64,000 nucleotides of DNA, taken from Algiphilus sp. Lineage in GTDB: Bacteria; Pseudomonadota; Gammaproteobacteria; Nevskiales; Nevskiaceae. Both the position numbers and the translations under genes were made by a program. Every line of letters starts with the position of its first letter. Within the stretch, counting starts at the first letter, position 1. The stretch covers positions 1 to 64,000 of the forward strand of contig NZ_JAGLEJ010000020.1 in assembly GCF_023145115.1 (NCBI RefSeq), given 5' to 3'. The notes beneath the pieces are model-generated. The model was not told the origin of the DNA. It ran no database searches and worked only from the letters and a program-made list of their open reading frames with translations. Shown one piece after another: positions 7,179-14,670 of this stretch.

Positions 7179-8939
7179 GTGTACACGCACTTCTTCCGCT
7201 TCAGCGAGCCGCCCTTCTCGATCACGCCCGATCCGGCGTTCCTCTATCTGTCGCCGCATCATCACGAAGCCCTCGCGCATCTGCTCTACGGCACCGGCGA
7301 GTCGGGCGGCTTCGTGCAGCTCACCGGCGAGGTCGGGACCGGCAAGACCACCGTCATCCGTACCCTGCTCGAACAGCAGATGCCGGAGGTCGATGTCGCG
7401 CTGATCCTCAACCCGCGCCAGACCACGACCGAATTCCTGCAGTCGATCTGCGACGAGCTCGCCGTCGCGTACCCCGACCCGGGGTCTCCCAAGCAGCTGG
7501 TGGACGCGCTCAACCGGCATCTGCTGGCGACCCATGCCGCCGGTCGCAGGACCGTGCTGATCATCGACGAGGCGCAGAATCTGTCCGAGGATCTGCTGGA
7601 GCAGGTCCGGCTCCTCACCAATCTCGAGACCAGCAAGCAGAAGCTGCTCCGCATCATGCTCATCGGCCAGCCCGAGCTCGACGAGCTGCTGGCGCGTCCC
7701 GGACTGCGCCAGCTTGCACAGCGCATCACGGCGCGGTTCCATCTCGCCGCGCTGAGCAGCGACGAGACCGCTGCATACATCGCGCACCGGTTGCGGGTAG
7801 TTGGTGGGGAACCGGATCTCTTCGATGCGCGCTCGGTGCGCACCATCTACCGGTACTCCGGCGGCATCCCCCGGCTCATCAACGTGATCTGCGACCGCGC
7901 CCTGCTCGCGGCCTACTCCGCAGGCAGTCGGGACGTCACCACCGACATGGTGCGCGAAGCCGCGCGCAGCACCGCGCCCCGTATGCGGGACGAGCACGGT
8001 GCGCCCGCGCGGGTCTTCCGCCGCTCGCTCCCTTGGGTGCCCGGAGTGGCGCTGGCGGGCATGCTGCTAGTGGCCTGGGTGTGGCGTGCGGCACCCGGGG
8101 ACGATGCTGCGTCGCCGCCGGACATCGCCGCGGCATCGGTGCACGAGCCCGGCCCGGCCCCGCCGAAGCAGGCCTCGGCACTCGAGCGCACCACCCCGGG
8201 CTCGGCGGCGCCGCAGCTGCGCATGGCGACCGGCCTGAGCAGCCTGTCCGCGACCGGCAGCGAGCAGGGCAGCGGCACCGGTGGCGCGACACCCGTGGAG
8301 CAGGTACGCGGGGTCGGCACCAATGCCGGCTGGTTCGATGTCCTGCCGCCGCTCGGCGATCAGGTCGGCATGCTGCTCGGGATGTGGGACACGGGAATCC
8401 GCGTGCCGGCGGAGCGCCCGGTCTGCGAGGCCATCACCGACTACCGCCTGCGTTGCCTGCGCGACAAGGGTGACTGGCGCACGCTCGCGCGCTACGGCCG
8501 CCCCGCGATCCTGACGCTGATCGGCCCCGACGGCGTGCGGCGCCACGCGCTGCTGCGCAGCCTTGCGGGCCCCCGCGCCACGATCGCGACGGCCGACGGC
8601 TGGCAAGAGATCGAACGCGATGCCCTCGACCGGCTGTGGAACGGCGATTTCCTGATCGTGTGGCGCCCGGAAGGGAGCTCGGCGGTGCTCGGCCCGGGCG
8701 ACAGCGGGCCCGAGGTTGCCTGGCTGCGCCGCAGCCTTGCCGATGCGACCGGCGAGCCCGTTCCGGGCGACGACCCCGCCACCTATGACGATGAACTGCA
8801 ATCGCGTGTCGAGGCCTTCCAACGCGCCCAGGGCCTGACGGTGGACGGCCGGGTCGGCGAGAAGACGCGGATCGTGCTGCTGCGCGCGCTCGGCCCGGGC
8901 ACCGGCCCGATGCTCGCCCGCACGGCGGAGGGCGGCTGA
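7179..8939 (+). CDS. gspA: type II secretion AAA+ ATPase GspA/ExeA
   Basis: This 586-residue protein has an N-terminal AAA domain with Walker A GEVGTGKTT near residue 50 and Walker B LIIDEAQNL near residue 130. A single membrane segment lies around residues 286-302 (PGVALAGMLLVAWVW). A periplasmic part ends in a peptidoglycan-binding (PG_binding_1) domain with VEAFQRAQGLTVDGRVGEKT. ExeA/GspA works with GspB to open the peptidoglycan for assembly of the GspD secretin. The start is GTG (MYTHFFRFSEPPFSI), which matches the family N-terminus. gspB begins 1 bp after its stop. It is the first chromosomal gene beyond the element. Confidence 0.93.
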   Translation: MYTHFFRFSEPPFSITPDPAFLYLSPHHHEALAHLLYGTGESGGFVQLTGEVGTGKTTVIRTLLEQQMPEVDVALILNPRQTTTEFLQSICDELAVAYPDPGSPKQLVDALNRHLLATHAAGRRTVLIIDEAQNLSEDLLEQVRLLTNLETSKQKLLRIMLIGQPELDELLARPGLRQLAQRITARFHLAALSSDETAAYIAHRLRVVGGEPDLFDARSVRTIYRYSGGIPRLINVICDRALLAAYSAGSRDVTTDMVREAARSTAPRMRDEHGAPARVFRRSLPWVPGVALAGMLLVAWVWRAAPGDDAASPPDIAAASVHEPGPAPPKQASALERTTPGSAAPQLRMATGLSSLSATGSEQGSGTGGATPVEQVRGVGTNAGWFDVLPPLGDQVGMLLGMWDTGIRVPAERPVCEAITDYRLRCLRDKGDWRTLARYGRPAILTLIGPDGVRRHALLRSLAGPRATIATADGWQEIERDALDRLWNGDFLIVWRPEGSSAVLGPGDSGPEVAWLRRSLADATGEPVPGDDPATYDDELQSRVEAFQRAQGLTVDGRVGEKTRIVLLRALGPGTGPMLARTAEGG

Positions 8940-8940
8940 C

Positions 8941-9726
8941 ATGTCCCACATCCTGGATGCGCTTCGCCGTGCCGAGGATGAGCGCCGCCTCGGCCGCCCG
9001 CCCGGGCGCGGCGTGATCACCAGTCCGCTGCGGGCAAGCCGCAGGCGCACCGCGACGGCACCGCGCTGGGTGGCCATCGGCATCGCCGTGCTCGGCCTGG
9101 CCGCCCTGCTCTACGCATTCCTGCCCGAGCGCGCGAGCGACGCACCCGCCCGATCCGACTCCGCCGGAACGCCACCCGTGACCCGGCCGGCATCCACTCC
9201 CGACCCGGCACCCGTCGCTCCCGCCAGCGCCGAGGCCGAAGCCGACGCCCCGATTCCGCGTGCGCAGCTTGCCGACGGCGCCCGCCTCCGGTCGCTGGAT
9301 GCGCTCTTCCCCGGGGTCGAGGGCGATCAGGGCCCGAGCGCCGCCGCCCGGCGCAGCGGTGCGGTCGCCCTCGAACCGCAGGACCTCTTCGTCGCGGGTA
9401 GCGGCACGAGCGCCCGAACCGGAGTGGACCGCGATGCCGATGCCGGCAGCGACCGCGCCACCTCGGCGGCATCCACGCCTCCGCCATCATCGGCAGAGAC
9501 GGCCCCGGAGCCGATGCTGCCAGCCGCGCAGAGCGATCTCCCGGCATTCACCATCCAGGTGCACGTCTACGACGACGACCCCGAGCGCCGCTTCGTGCGC
9601 GTGGGCGGCCGCCGCTACGGCATCGGCGAGCGCCTTCCCGACGGCGGAATGATCGCGGACATCGTTCCCGACGGCCTGGTCGTGCGCTGGCGCGACCGGC
9701 TCGTCAAGCGCGCGCTGGAACGCTAG
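8941..9726 (+). CDS. gspB: type II secretion accessory protein GspB
   Basis: This 261-residue protein begins with the family signature MSHILDALRRAEDERRLG in the cytoplasm. A membrane segment follows around residues 40-60, then a long Ala/Pro/Asp-rich periplasmic linker, and a C-terminal GspB domain (about residues 200-261) with the VGGRRYGIGERLPDG pattern. It partners the GspA ATPase in secretin assembly. It is translationally coupled to gspA. Its TAG overlaps the stop of the convergent argD by two bases. Other gsp genes are not in the window. Confidence 0.92.
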   Translation: MSHILDALRRAEDERRLGRPPGRGVITSPLRASRRRTATAPRWVAIGIAVLGLAALLYAFLPERASDAPARSDSAGTPPVTRPASTPDPAPVAPASAEAEADAPIPRAQLADGARLRSLDALFPGVEGDQGPSAAARRSGAVALEPQDLFVAGSGTSARTGVDRDADAGSDRATSAASTPPPSSAETAPEPMLPAAQSDLPAFTIQVHVYDDDPERRFVRVGGRRYGIGERLPDGGMIADIVPDGLVVRWRDRLVKRALER

Positions 9727-10946
9727 CGCAGGCCGGCGAGCGCGCGGTCGAGCCGTTCCAGACCCTCGCGCATCTCGTCGTCATCCAGCACCAGGGGCGG
9801 CGCGAAGCGCACCACGTCGCCGCCGGCCACCAGGCACCACACGCCGGCTTCGTGCCCCGCCGCGACGATATCGCGCGCGCGGCCGCGCCACGCCGGCGCA
9901 GTGACGCCGCCGAGCAGCATCCCCTGCCCGCGCACCGCCTCGAAGACGCCGTGCTGACGCCCCATGCGCGCAACCGCCTGGGCCATCGCCGCGCCCTTCT
10001 CGCCGACAGTGGCGAGGAAGCCGGGCTCGTTGACGATATCCAGCACCCGCCGCGCGACCGCGCAGCCGAGGGGATTCCCGCCGAAGGTCGTGCCGTGGCT
10101 GCCGACCGGGAGATGCTCCGCGATCGCCGCGGTGGTCAGCATGCCGCCGATGGGAAATCCGCCACCCAGCCCCTTCGCGGTGGTGAGGATGTCCGGCACC
10201 ACCGGCGACTGCGTGTACGCGTAGAGACTGCCGGTGCGGCCGACGCCGCTCTGGACCTCGTCGAAGATCAGCAGCGCGTCGTGCGCTTCGCATGCGCGCC
10301 GTGCCGCAGCCAGGAACGCGGGGTCGGCCGGCACCACACCGCCCTCTCCCCGGATCGGCTCGACGATCACCGCGCAGGTCCGGTCCGAGACCGCCGCCTC
10401 CAGCGCCGCGGCATCGTTGTACGGCAGGTGCCGGATGCCGCCCGGCAGCGGTCCGAAGTGCTCCGCGTACTTCGGCTGTCCCCCCACGCTCACCGTGAAC
10501 AGCGTGCGCCCGTGAAAGGAATCGCTGAAGCTGATGATCTCGTGCTTGTCGGCGCCGTGCACCATGGCCGCGCGCCGGCGCGCCAGCTTGAGCGCGGCCT
10601 CGTTGGCCTCGGCCCCGGAGTTGCAGAAGAACACGCGCTCGGCAAAGGTCGCCTGGCAGAGGGCGTCCGCGAGCGCGAGCGCCGGCACGTTGGTGACCAC
10701 GTTGGAGACGTGCCAGAGCTGCTGCGCCTGCTCGTGCAGTGCCTCCACCAGCGCCGGGTGGCAGTGCCCGAGGCTGTTCACCGCGATGCCGCCACCGAAG
10801 TCGATCAGCTCCCGCCCGTCGGTGGTCCACACGCGCGCACCCCGGCCGCGCACCGGCACGAAATCGGCCGGCGCGTAGTTGGGAACCATGAGGTCGTGGT
10901 ACCGCGCTGCGGTAATCGACGACGGTGCGGAGTCGGCGTGTGACAT
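9723..10946 (-). CDS. argD: acetylornithine/succinyldiaminopimelate aminotransferase
   Basis: This 407-residue class-III aminotransferase is PLP-dependent. Visible features are CNSGAEANEAALKLAR (PLP phosphate contact), SFHGRTLF, IFDEVQSGVGRTG with the cofactor-binding Asp, and TTAKGLGGGFPIGG with the Schiff-base Lys. It transfers an amino group from N-acetylornithine to 2-oxoglutarate in arginine biosynthesis, and usually also serves N-succinyl-diaminopimelate in lysine synthesis. A catabolic AstC-type role cannot be excluded from sequence alone. It stands alone, convergent with gspB. Its ATG at 10946 is 18 bp past the tRNA-Ala terminator, so it may have its own promoter within a very short space or be reached by read-through. 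Confidence 0.88.
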   Translation of the reverse strand: MSHADSAPSSITAARYHDLMVPNYAPADFVPVRGRGARVWTTDGRELIDFGGGIAVNSLGHCHPALVEALHEQAQQLWHVSNVVTNVPALALADALCQATFAERVFFCNSGAEANEAALKLARRRAAMVHGADKHEIISFSDSFHGRTLFTVSVGGQPKYAEHFGPLPGGIRHLPYNDAAALEAAVSDRTCAVIVEPIRGEGGVVPADPAFLAAARRACEAHDALLIFDEVQSGVGRTGSLYAYTQSPVVPDILTTAKGLGGGFPIGGMLTTAAIAEHLPVGSHGTTFGGNPLGCAVARRVLDIVNEPGFLATVGEKGAAMAQAVARMGRQHGVFEAVRGQGMLLGGVTAPAWRGRARDIVAAGHEAGVWCLVAGGDVVRFAPPLVLDDDEMREGLERLDRALAGLR

Positions 10947-10963
10947 GGACGGTAACCGGAAAC

Positions 10964-10986
10964 AAAAAAGCCGGCCCGCGGCCGGC
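10964..10986 (-). terminator. intrinsic terminator after tRNA-Ala
   Basis: On the minus strand GCCGGCC-GCG-GGCCGGC forms a 7-bp GC stem followed by six T residues. It lies 10 bp after the tRNA-Ala CCA end and just upstream of argD. Confidence 0.85.
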
Positions 10987-10996
10987 TCTGATGATG

Positions 10997-11072
<76 letters not shown>

Positions 11073-11118
11073 ACGAGGCCGCGCATTTTAGCAGGCAATG
11101 CGCGAAATGCCAGGGGGG

Positions 11119-11904
11119 TCAGCCCGCTTCGCTGTCGTTTTTCGCGGCATCGGCCTGCGACCTGGCCTTTTCCATGAAGGGCGTGATGAGATCCATCGGC
11201 AGCGGGAAGACGATGGTCGAGTTCTTGTCGCCCGCGACATCGATGAGCGTCTGCATGTAGCGCAGCTGCAGCGCCTGCGGCTGGGACGACAGCTGCTTGG
11301 CGGCCTGACTGAGCTTCTCGGCCGCCTCCTGCTCGCCGGTGGCGTGGATGACCTTGGCGCGGCGGGAGCGCTCGGCCTCGGCCTGGCGCGCCATCGCGCG
11401 GATCATCGAGTCGTTGAGGTCGACGTGCTTGATCTCGACATTGGCGACCTTCACGCCCCAGGGCTCGGAGGCCTCGTCGAGGATCTTCTGGATGTCCTGG
11501 TTGAGCTTGTCGCGCTCGGTCAGCATCTCGTCGAGCTCGTGCTGGCCGAGCACCGAGCGCAGCGTGGTCTGCGCCAGCTGGCTGATGGCCTCGTAGTAGT
11601 TCTCGACCTGGAGCATGGCCTTCGACGAGTCCATGACGCGGAAGTAGACCACCGCGTTGACCGACACCGACACGTTGTCGCGCGAGATCACGTCCTGCGG
11701 CGGTACGTCCATGACCACGGTGCGCAGATCCACCTTGAGCATCCGCTGCAGCACCGGGATGACGATGATCAGGCCCGGGCCCTTCATCGAGGTGTAGCGT
11801 CCGAGCGTGAGGATGACGCCGCGCTCGTACTCGGCGAGCACCTTGAAGGCCGAGGCGATGATGGCCAGCAGGACGACGGCCAGGGTGAGCAAGCTCGTGA
11901 ACAT
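11119..11904 (-). CDS. slipin-type SPFH/band-7 membrane protein
   Basis: This 261-residue protein has one N-terminal membrane helix (LLTLAVVLLAIIASAF) followed by an SPFH domain that begins EYERGVILTLGRY and includes PPQDVISRDNVSVSVNAVVY. An Ala/Glu-rich coiled-coil helix follows (about residues 175-215, RQAEAERSRRAKVIHATGEQ). Slipins are prokaryotic stomatin relatives that organise membrane microdomains. The preceding nfeD gene encodes the partner protease, and the two genes are 9 bp apart, the classic slipin-NfeD operon. The exact physiological role is not established for most such pairs. Confidence 0.92.
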   Translation of the reverse strand: MFTSLLTLAVVLLAIIASAFKVLAEYERGVILTLGRYTSMKGPGLIIVIPVLQRMLKVDLRTVVMDVPPQDVISRDNVSVSVNAVVYFRVMDSSKAMLQVENYYEAISQLAQTTLRSVLGQHELDEMLTERDKLNQDIQKILDEASEPWGVKVANVEIKHVDLNDSMIRAMARQAEAERSRRAKVIHATGEQEAAEKLSQAAKQLSSQPQALQLRYMQTLIDVAGDKNSTIVFPLPMDLITPFMEKARSQADAAKNDSEAG

Positions 11905-11913
11905 CGCGATCTC

Positions 11914-13386
11914 CTATCGGGTATCGACCGGCGCCGGGGGCGTGTCGAGGGGATGGTCGGCAGCTTCCACTTCGATCGTGAATCCGTCGTGACGGATGGC
12001 GCGCACGGTCTGTCCGGCCTGCAGCGCATCGCCGGAGCGAATCTGCCAGCGTTCGCCGTTGAGCAGCATCCAGCCGCTGCCCCCGGAGAATGAGAGCACG
12101 CTGCCGATCTGCCCGTCGACCGTGCCTTCGTCGCCGGTGGTCACGCGCGCGCGCCGCGACCGGTAGAGCAGGTAGAGGGTGATGCCCAGCAGCAGCGCCG
12201 ACGCCAGCGACAGGCCGACGATGACGCCGAGATGGATGTCGTAGCCCGGCACGTCCGTATCCATCAGGAATACCGATCCCAGCACGAAGGCGGCAAGCCC
12301 GCCGAAACCGAGTATGCCGAAACTGGGCGCGAGCGCCTCCGCGATCATCAGGACGATGCCCAGCACCAGCAGACCGAGGCCGACGTAGCTCACCGGCATG
12401 AGCTGGAACGCGTACAGCGCCAGCAGCAGCGAGATCGCCCCCACCGTCCCCGGCAGGATGGCGCCGGGGCTGTAGCCCTCCAGCAGCAGCCCGTAGATGC
12501 CGATCATCATCAGCACATAGGCGATGGTGGGATTGGTGATGATCGCCAGGAATTCATAGCGCCAGCCGGGGTCGTAGCGGCGGATCTCGGCGTCCTCCAG
12601 CGTCAGCGTCCGGGTGGCGCCGCCGGCAAGCGTCACCTCGCGGCCATCGATCGCGTCGAGCAGACCGGCCAGCGTCGGGACCACGAGGTCGATGACGTTG
12701 CGCTCCAGGGCCTCGTCGGCGGAGATGCTGACGCCCTCGCGGACCGCTTGCTCGGCCCAGTCGGCATTGCGGCCACGGCGCTCGGCCAGACTGCGGATGT
12801 AGGCAACGGCATCGTTGACGGCCTTCTTTTCGCCGGCACTCATTCCGCCTTCGTCCGTCGGCCGTGCATCGTCGTCGCCGGCGCCCGAGTCACCGTCGCC
12901 GGCTCCCTCGTCGGGGGCCTCGTCCGGGCCGCCCGGCGATCGCGGGCCGGGTTCCGAAGGCGCGCCCCCGATGCGTACCGGGGTGGCCGCGCCCACATTG
13001 GTGGCCGGTGCCATCGCGGCCACATGGGAGGCGTAGAGCAGATAGGTGCCCGCGCTCGCCGCCCGCGCGCCTTCGGGGCTGACCCAGGTTATGACCGGCA
13101 CGCGCGACTGCAGCACGAGCTGGATCATGTCGCGCATCGCGGTAACCAGTCCGCCCGGGGTGTCGAGCGCGATCACCACCGCGGTCGCCCCGTCGGCGAG
13201 GGCCTCCTCGTGGGCGCTCTCCAGATAGTCCGCCGTCGCCGGGCTGATCGGCCCGTTGATGGTGATGACGGCGACCTGCGCGCGCGCTTCCGCATCACCC
13301 GCCGCGGTCCCGCCGTTGCCCGAGACCCCCAGCGCAAGGAGGCAGAGACCCGCCCATACCGACAGCATCGCGGTCACGCGTTTCAT
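11914..13386 (-). CDS. NfeD family membrane-bound serine protease (long form)
   Basis: This 490-residue protein has a signal peptide, then a ClpP-class protease domain with GPISPATADYLESA and IALDTPGGLV. The nucleophile Ser lies in ARAASAGTYLL (about residue 110). A catalytic Lys is likely within the SAGEKKAVNDAVAYIRSLAE helix. A variable Gly/Asp/Pro-rich insert separates the two. Four to five membrane helices follow (about residues 275-410), then a C-terminal OB-fold NfeD domain. Long NfeD proteins cleave stomatin/slipin partners at hydrophobic sites, and the slipin gene follows directly. The divergent neighbour is the PA3496-like gene. Confidence 0.93.
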   Translation of the reverse strand: MKRVTAMLSVWAGLCLLALGVSGNGGTAAGDAEARAQVAVITINGPISPATADYLESAHEEALADGATAVVIALDTPGGLVTAMRDMIQLVLQSRVPVITWVSPEGARAASAGTYLLYASHVAAMAPATNVGAATPVRIGGAPSEPGPRSPGGPDEAPDEGAGDGDSGAGDDDARPTDEGGMSAGEKKAVNDAVAYIRSLAERRGRNADWAEQAVREGVSISADEALERNVIDLVVPTLAGLLDAIDGREVTLAGGATRTLTLEDAEIRRYDPGWRYEFLAIITNPTIAYVLMMIGIYGLLLEGYSPGAILPGTVGAISLLLALYAFQLMPVSYVGLGLLVLGIVLMIAEALAPSFGILGFGGLAAFVLGSVFLMDTDVPGYDIHLGVIVGLSLASALLLGITLYLLYRSRRARVTTGDEGTVDGQIGSVLSFSGGSGWMLLNGERWQIRSGDALQAGQTVRAIRHDGFTIEVEAADHPLDTPPAPVDTR

Positions 13387-13564
13387 GCCGGGAGACTAGC
13401 ACCCCGCGCCCCGCCGATGCGCGCCCTGCCTCGACACCGCGCGCCCGGAGGCGCGGCCCGTGTACCGCACCCGCACATTCTCGCGCTCCCCCTCTTTTTT
13501 CCGAGCCGGAACACTGCTAAAAGACGCCTCGGAAACCCCGTCACCATTCCGCCCGACATTGCCG

Positions 13565-13801
13565 ATGGCCGCCAAGAAGAAGGCACGCCCCGAGTCCGAA
13601 TTCGACGATACCGACTACGACGACGCATCCACGGATTCCTGGTCGGAAGACACCGAGGAGAACGCGGACGCCACGTCGCAGCGCAGCGCTGCGCCCCCCG
13701 GGGTACGGCTGCGCGACTGGCGCGACGTGGAGCGGTTCCGCGAGGAACGCGCTCTGCGCCGTCTGCTGGAGGAGGACGACCTCTTCTTCGGGGACGACTG
13801 A
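13565..13801 (+). CDS. PA3496 family small acidic protein
   Basis: This 78-residue hydrophilic protein starts at ATG 13565 (MAAKKKARP). The open frame extends further upstream but lacks family character. The N-terminal half is Asp/Ser/Thr-rich and disordered. The C-terminal part, WRDVERFREERALRRLLEED then DLFFGDD, matches the conserved tail of the PA3496 family, which is annotated as putative envelope integrity proteins without a defined mechanism. It is convergent with the LOG-family gene, 6 bp apart. Confidence 0.75.
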   Translation: MAAKKKARPESEFDDTDYDDASTDSWSEDTEENADATSQRSAAPPGVRLRDWRDVERFREERALRRLLEEDDLFFGDD

Positions 13802-13807
13802 GCCCGT

Positions 13808-14545
13808 TCAGGGCTGGGGCGGCGCGGCCGGCTCCAGTCCGGTCACCAGGTGACGGAACGCGCTGTCGACATCGTCGCAGACCGCGAACAGGGCGAGATC
13901 GCCCTCGCTGATCAACCCCTGCTCCGCCAGCAGCGGGAAGTTGATGGCTGCCTCCCAGAAGGCGCTGCCGAACAGCACCACCGGCATGCGGTCGGCCTTG
14001 CCGGTCTGAACCAGCGTGAGAAGCTCGAAGAGCTCGTCGAGCGTCCCGAAACCGCCCGGGAACACCACCGCCCCGCGCGCGAGGTTCATGAACCAGAACT
14101 TGCGCATGAAGAAGTAGTGGAACTCGAAGGCGTTCTGGTGGGTGAGGAAATCGTTCACGTGCTGCTCGAACGGCAGCGAGATGTTCAGCCCCACATTGAG
14201 CGCTGCGTGCACGCGCGCGGCGCCTTCGTGCACCGCCTGCATGATCCCCGGCCCCCCACCGGTGACCAGGTAGTAGCGATCGCGCGGACGGTGCTTCTCG
14301 ACCGTCCAGTTCGCCACCCGCTCGGCCAGTTCGACCGCCAGTGCGTAGTAGTCGACGCCGCCGTCCGGTGCATCGCCCTCACCGAATGGGCGCGCCCGCG
14401 CGGAGCCGAAGAATGCCACCGCGCGATCGATGTTCTGCTGCGCCAGTCGCCGCTGCGGCTCGAGGTACTCGCACAGGATGCGCACCGTACGAGCCTCCTC
14501 GCTCATCAGGAATTCGTTGTTCTTGTAGGCCTTGGTGGTCTGCAT
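13808..14545 (-). CDS. LOG family protein (TIGR00730-like)
   Basis: The likely start is ATG 14545 (MQTTKAYKNNEFLM), giving 245 residues. The frame is open further upstream, but that stretch would overlap the clpB promoter and does not look like family sequence. The Rossmann fold shows FFGSARARPFGEGD, VTGGGPGIMQA and VFPGGFGTLDELFELL, the LOG signature PGGxGTxxE that hydrolyses cytokinin-type nucleoside 5'-monophosphates in characterised members. In bacteria the physiological substrate is usually unknown; nucleotide phosphoribohydrolase activity is the best guess. It is divergent from clpB. Confidence 0.88.
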   Translation of the reverse strand: MQTTKAYKNNEFLMSEEARTVRILCEYLEPQRRLAQQNIDRAVAFFGSARARPFGEGDAPDGGVDYYALAVELAERVANWTVEKHRPRDRYYLVTGGGPGIMQAVHEGAARVHAALNVGLNISLPFEQHVNDFLTHQNAFEFHYFFMRKFWFMNLARGAVVFPGGFGTLDELFELLTLVQTGKADRMPVVLFGSAFWEAAINFPLLAEQGLISEGDLALFAVCDDVDSAFRHLVTGLEPAAPPQP

Positions 14546-14610
14546 GCCGACTGCCGCTCGCTGAGGGGACGCACACCCTACGCCAAAGCCACCGGCTGCG
14601 CCGATGCAGC

Positions 14611-14638
14611 CTTGAACCCACCGTCCCCACCCCAACAT
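14611..14638 (+). promoter_or_regulatory. heat-shock (sigma-32-like) promoter of clpB
   Basis: CTTGAA at 14611-14616 equals the sigma-32 -35 consensus. After 14 bp comes CCCAACAT (14631-14638), which fits CCCCATNT at six of eight positions. It ends 32 bp upstream of the clpB ATG, a suitable distance, and clpB is a standard RpoH target. Confidence 0.7.
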
Positions 14639-14670
14639 TGACTTCACGACATTTTCGTGTGGGGGTCACC

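Noticed and set aside
7019..7225. N-terminal extension of the integrase up to 7225
   Set aside because: The extension would translate through the attachment site and into gspA. The integrase family starts at MAYYKKRQW.
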